Under the pieces are notes generated by a model. That model was not told the origin of the DNA and ran no database searches. It saw only the letters and a list, made by a program, of their open reading frames with translations. Positions 63,893 through 64,000 of a DNA stretch of 64,000 nt are shown here, piece after piece. The translations under genes and the position numbers were made by a program. Every line of letters starts with the position of its first letter. Positions within the stretch are counted from its first letter, which is position 1. Source of the DNA: Verrucomicrobia bacterium S94 (GTDB lineage: Bacteria; Verrucomicrobiota; Kiritimatiellia; Kiritimatiellales; Pontiellaceae); assembly GCA_004299845.1 (NCBI GenBank), contig CP036201.1, forward strand, positions 124,001-188,000. The letters are read 5' to 3'.

Positions 63893-64000
63893 CTATTTTG
63901 CTGTCGGGTAGATGGTTTTCCAGTTTTCTTTCATGCTGACGATGATCCAGCCGCGGTCAGGACCTTCGTCGAGTCCGCGTTTAAGGGCACCGATTTGGGA
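63893..64000 (-). CDS. C-terminal end of an unknown protein (start outside window)
   Basis: Reading leftward from the window edge the minus strand is open for 35 codons to TAG (63893-63895) and ends in GWIIVSMKENWKTIYPTAK. Codon use and the regular residues suggest a real gene, but the piece is too short to identify. Confidence 0.5.
   Translation of the reverse strand, partial: SQIGALKRGLDEGPDRGWIIVSMKENWKTIYPTAK

Overview
The window looks like a chromosomal piece of an anaerobic Gram-negative bacterium. Evidence for anaerobic life: pyruvate formate-lyase with its activase, two [FeFe]-hydrogenase-type proteins, the redox repressor Rex and a hybrid-cluster protein (Hcp). Evidence for a Gram-negative envelope: an outer-membrane beta-barrel end and a Wzx/Wzy-type polysaccharide locus. 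The mix (sugar-rich locus, Bat operon, IS4-type element, dispersed REP/MITE-like repeats) would fit the PVC superphylum, perhaps Kiritimatiellota. That placement is inference; no rRNA or marker gene is present.

Layout. (1) 1-4386: end of a beta-barrel protein, then a secreted parallel beta-helix (pectate-lyase-like) protein interrupted by three frameshifts. (2) 4483-37012: one very long plus-strand polysaccharide locus with a flippase, a Wzy-like polymerase, about 13 glycosyltransferases, a pyruvyltransferase, an MBOAT/SGNH acetylation pair, a WcaF-like acetyltransferase, nucleotide-sugar enzymes (UDP-sugar epimerase, RfbF, RfbC, a sugar C-methyltransferase), a VanZ-like protein and a stand-alone NRPS-like adenylation/carrier/thioesterase protein. 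An IS4-type element (11287-12741) splits it. It ends at a bidirectional terminator. (3) 37083-46363: fermentation and hydrogen block: rex (minus), pfl and its activase (plus), then a five-gene hydrogenase operon (minus) resembling HfsABCD: two small [2Fe-2S] proteins, a sensory-type PAS hydrogenase, a SpoIIE/PP2C phosphatase and a catalytic hydrogenase. (4) 46513-50791: Sfp-type phosphopantetheinyl transferase, a PD-(D/E)XK Fe-S nuclease, tRNA-Arg, hcp with an FNR/HcpR-like box, tRNA-Phe. (5) 50825-61378: minus-strand small genes, a complete Bat (aerotolerance-type) operon with MoxR, DUF58, two VWA proteins, TPR proteins and BatD, and TrmL. A four-helix-bundle gene has entered between moxR and the DUF58 gene. 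(6) 61454-64000: AT-rich, repeat-laden accessory stretch with a MITE-like element nested in a longer repeat.

How the parts may work together: the PPTase at 46.5 kb is the only visible candidate to activate the carrier domain in the polysaccharide locus. Rex probably ties pfl and the hydrogenase operon to NADH/NAD+ through a shared ATCGAT-N8-ATCGAT-type inverted repeat found upstream of rex, pfl and the hydrogenase operon.

Caution on sequence quality: five reading-frame breaks in three genes are all explained by one missing G/C in a run of G or C. This points to assembly error, or less likely to contingency tracts, rather than true decay.
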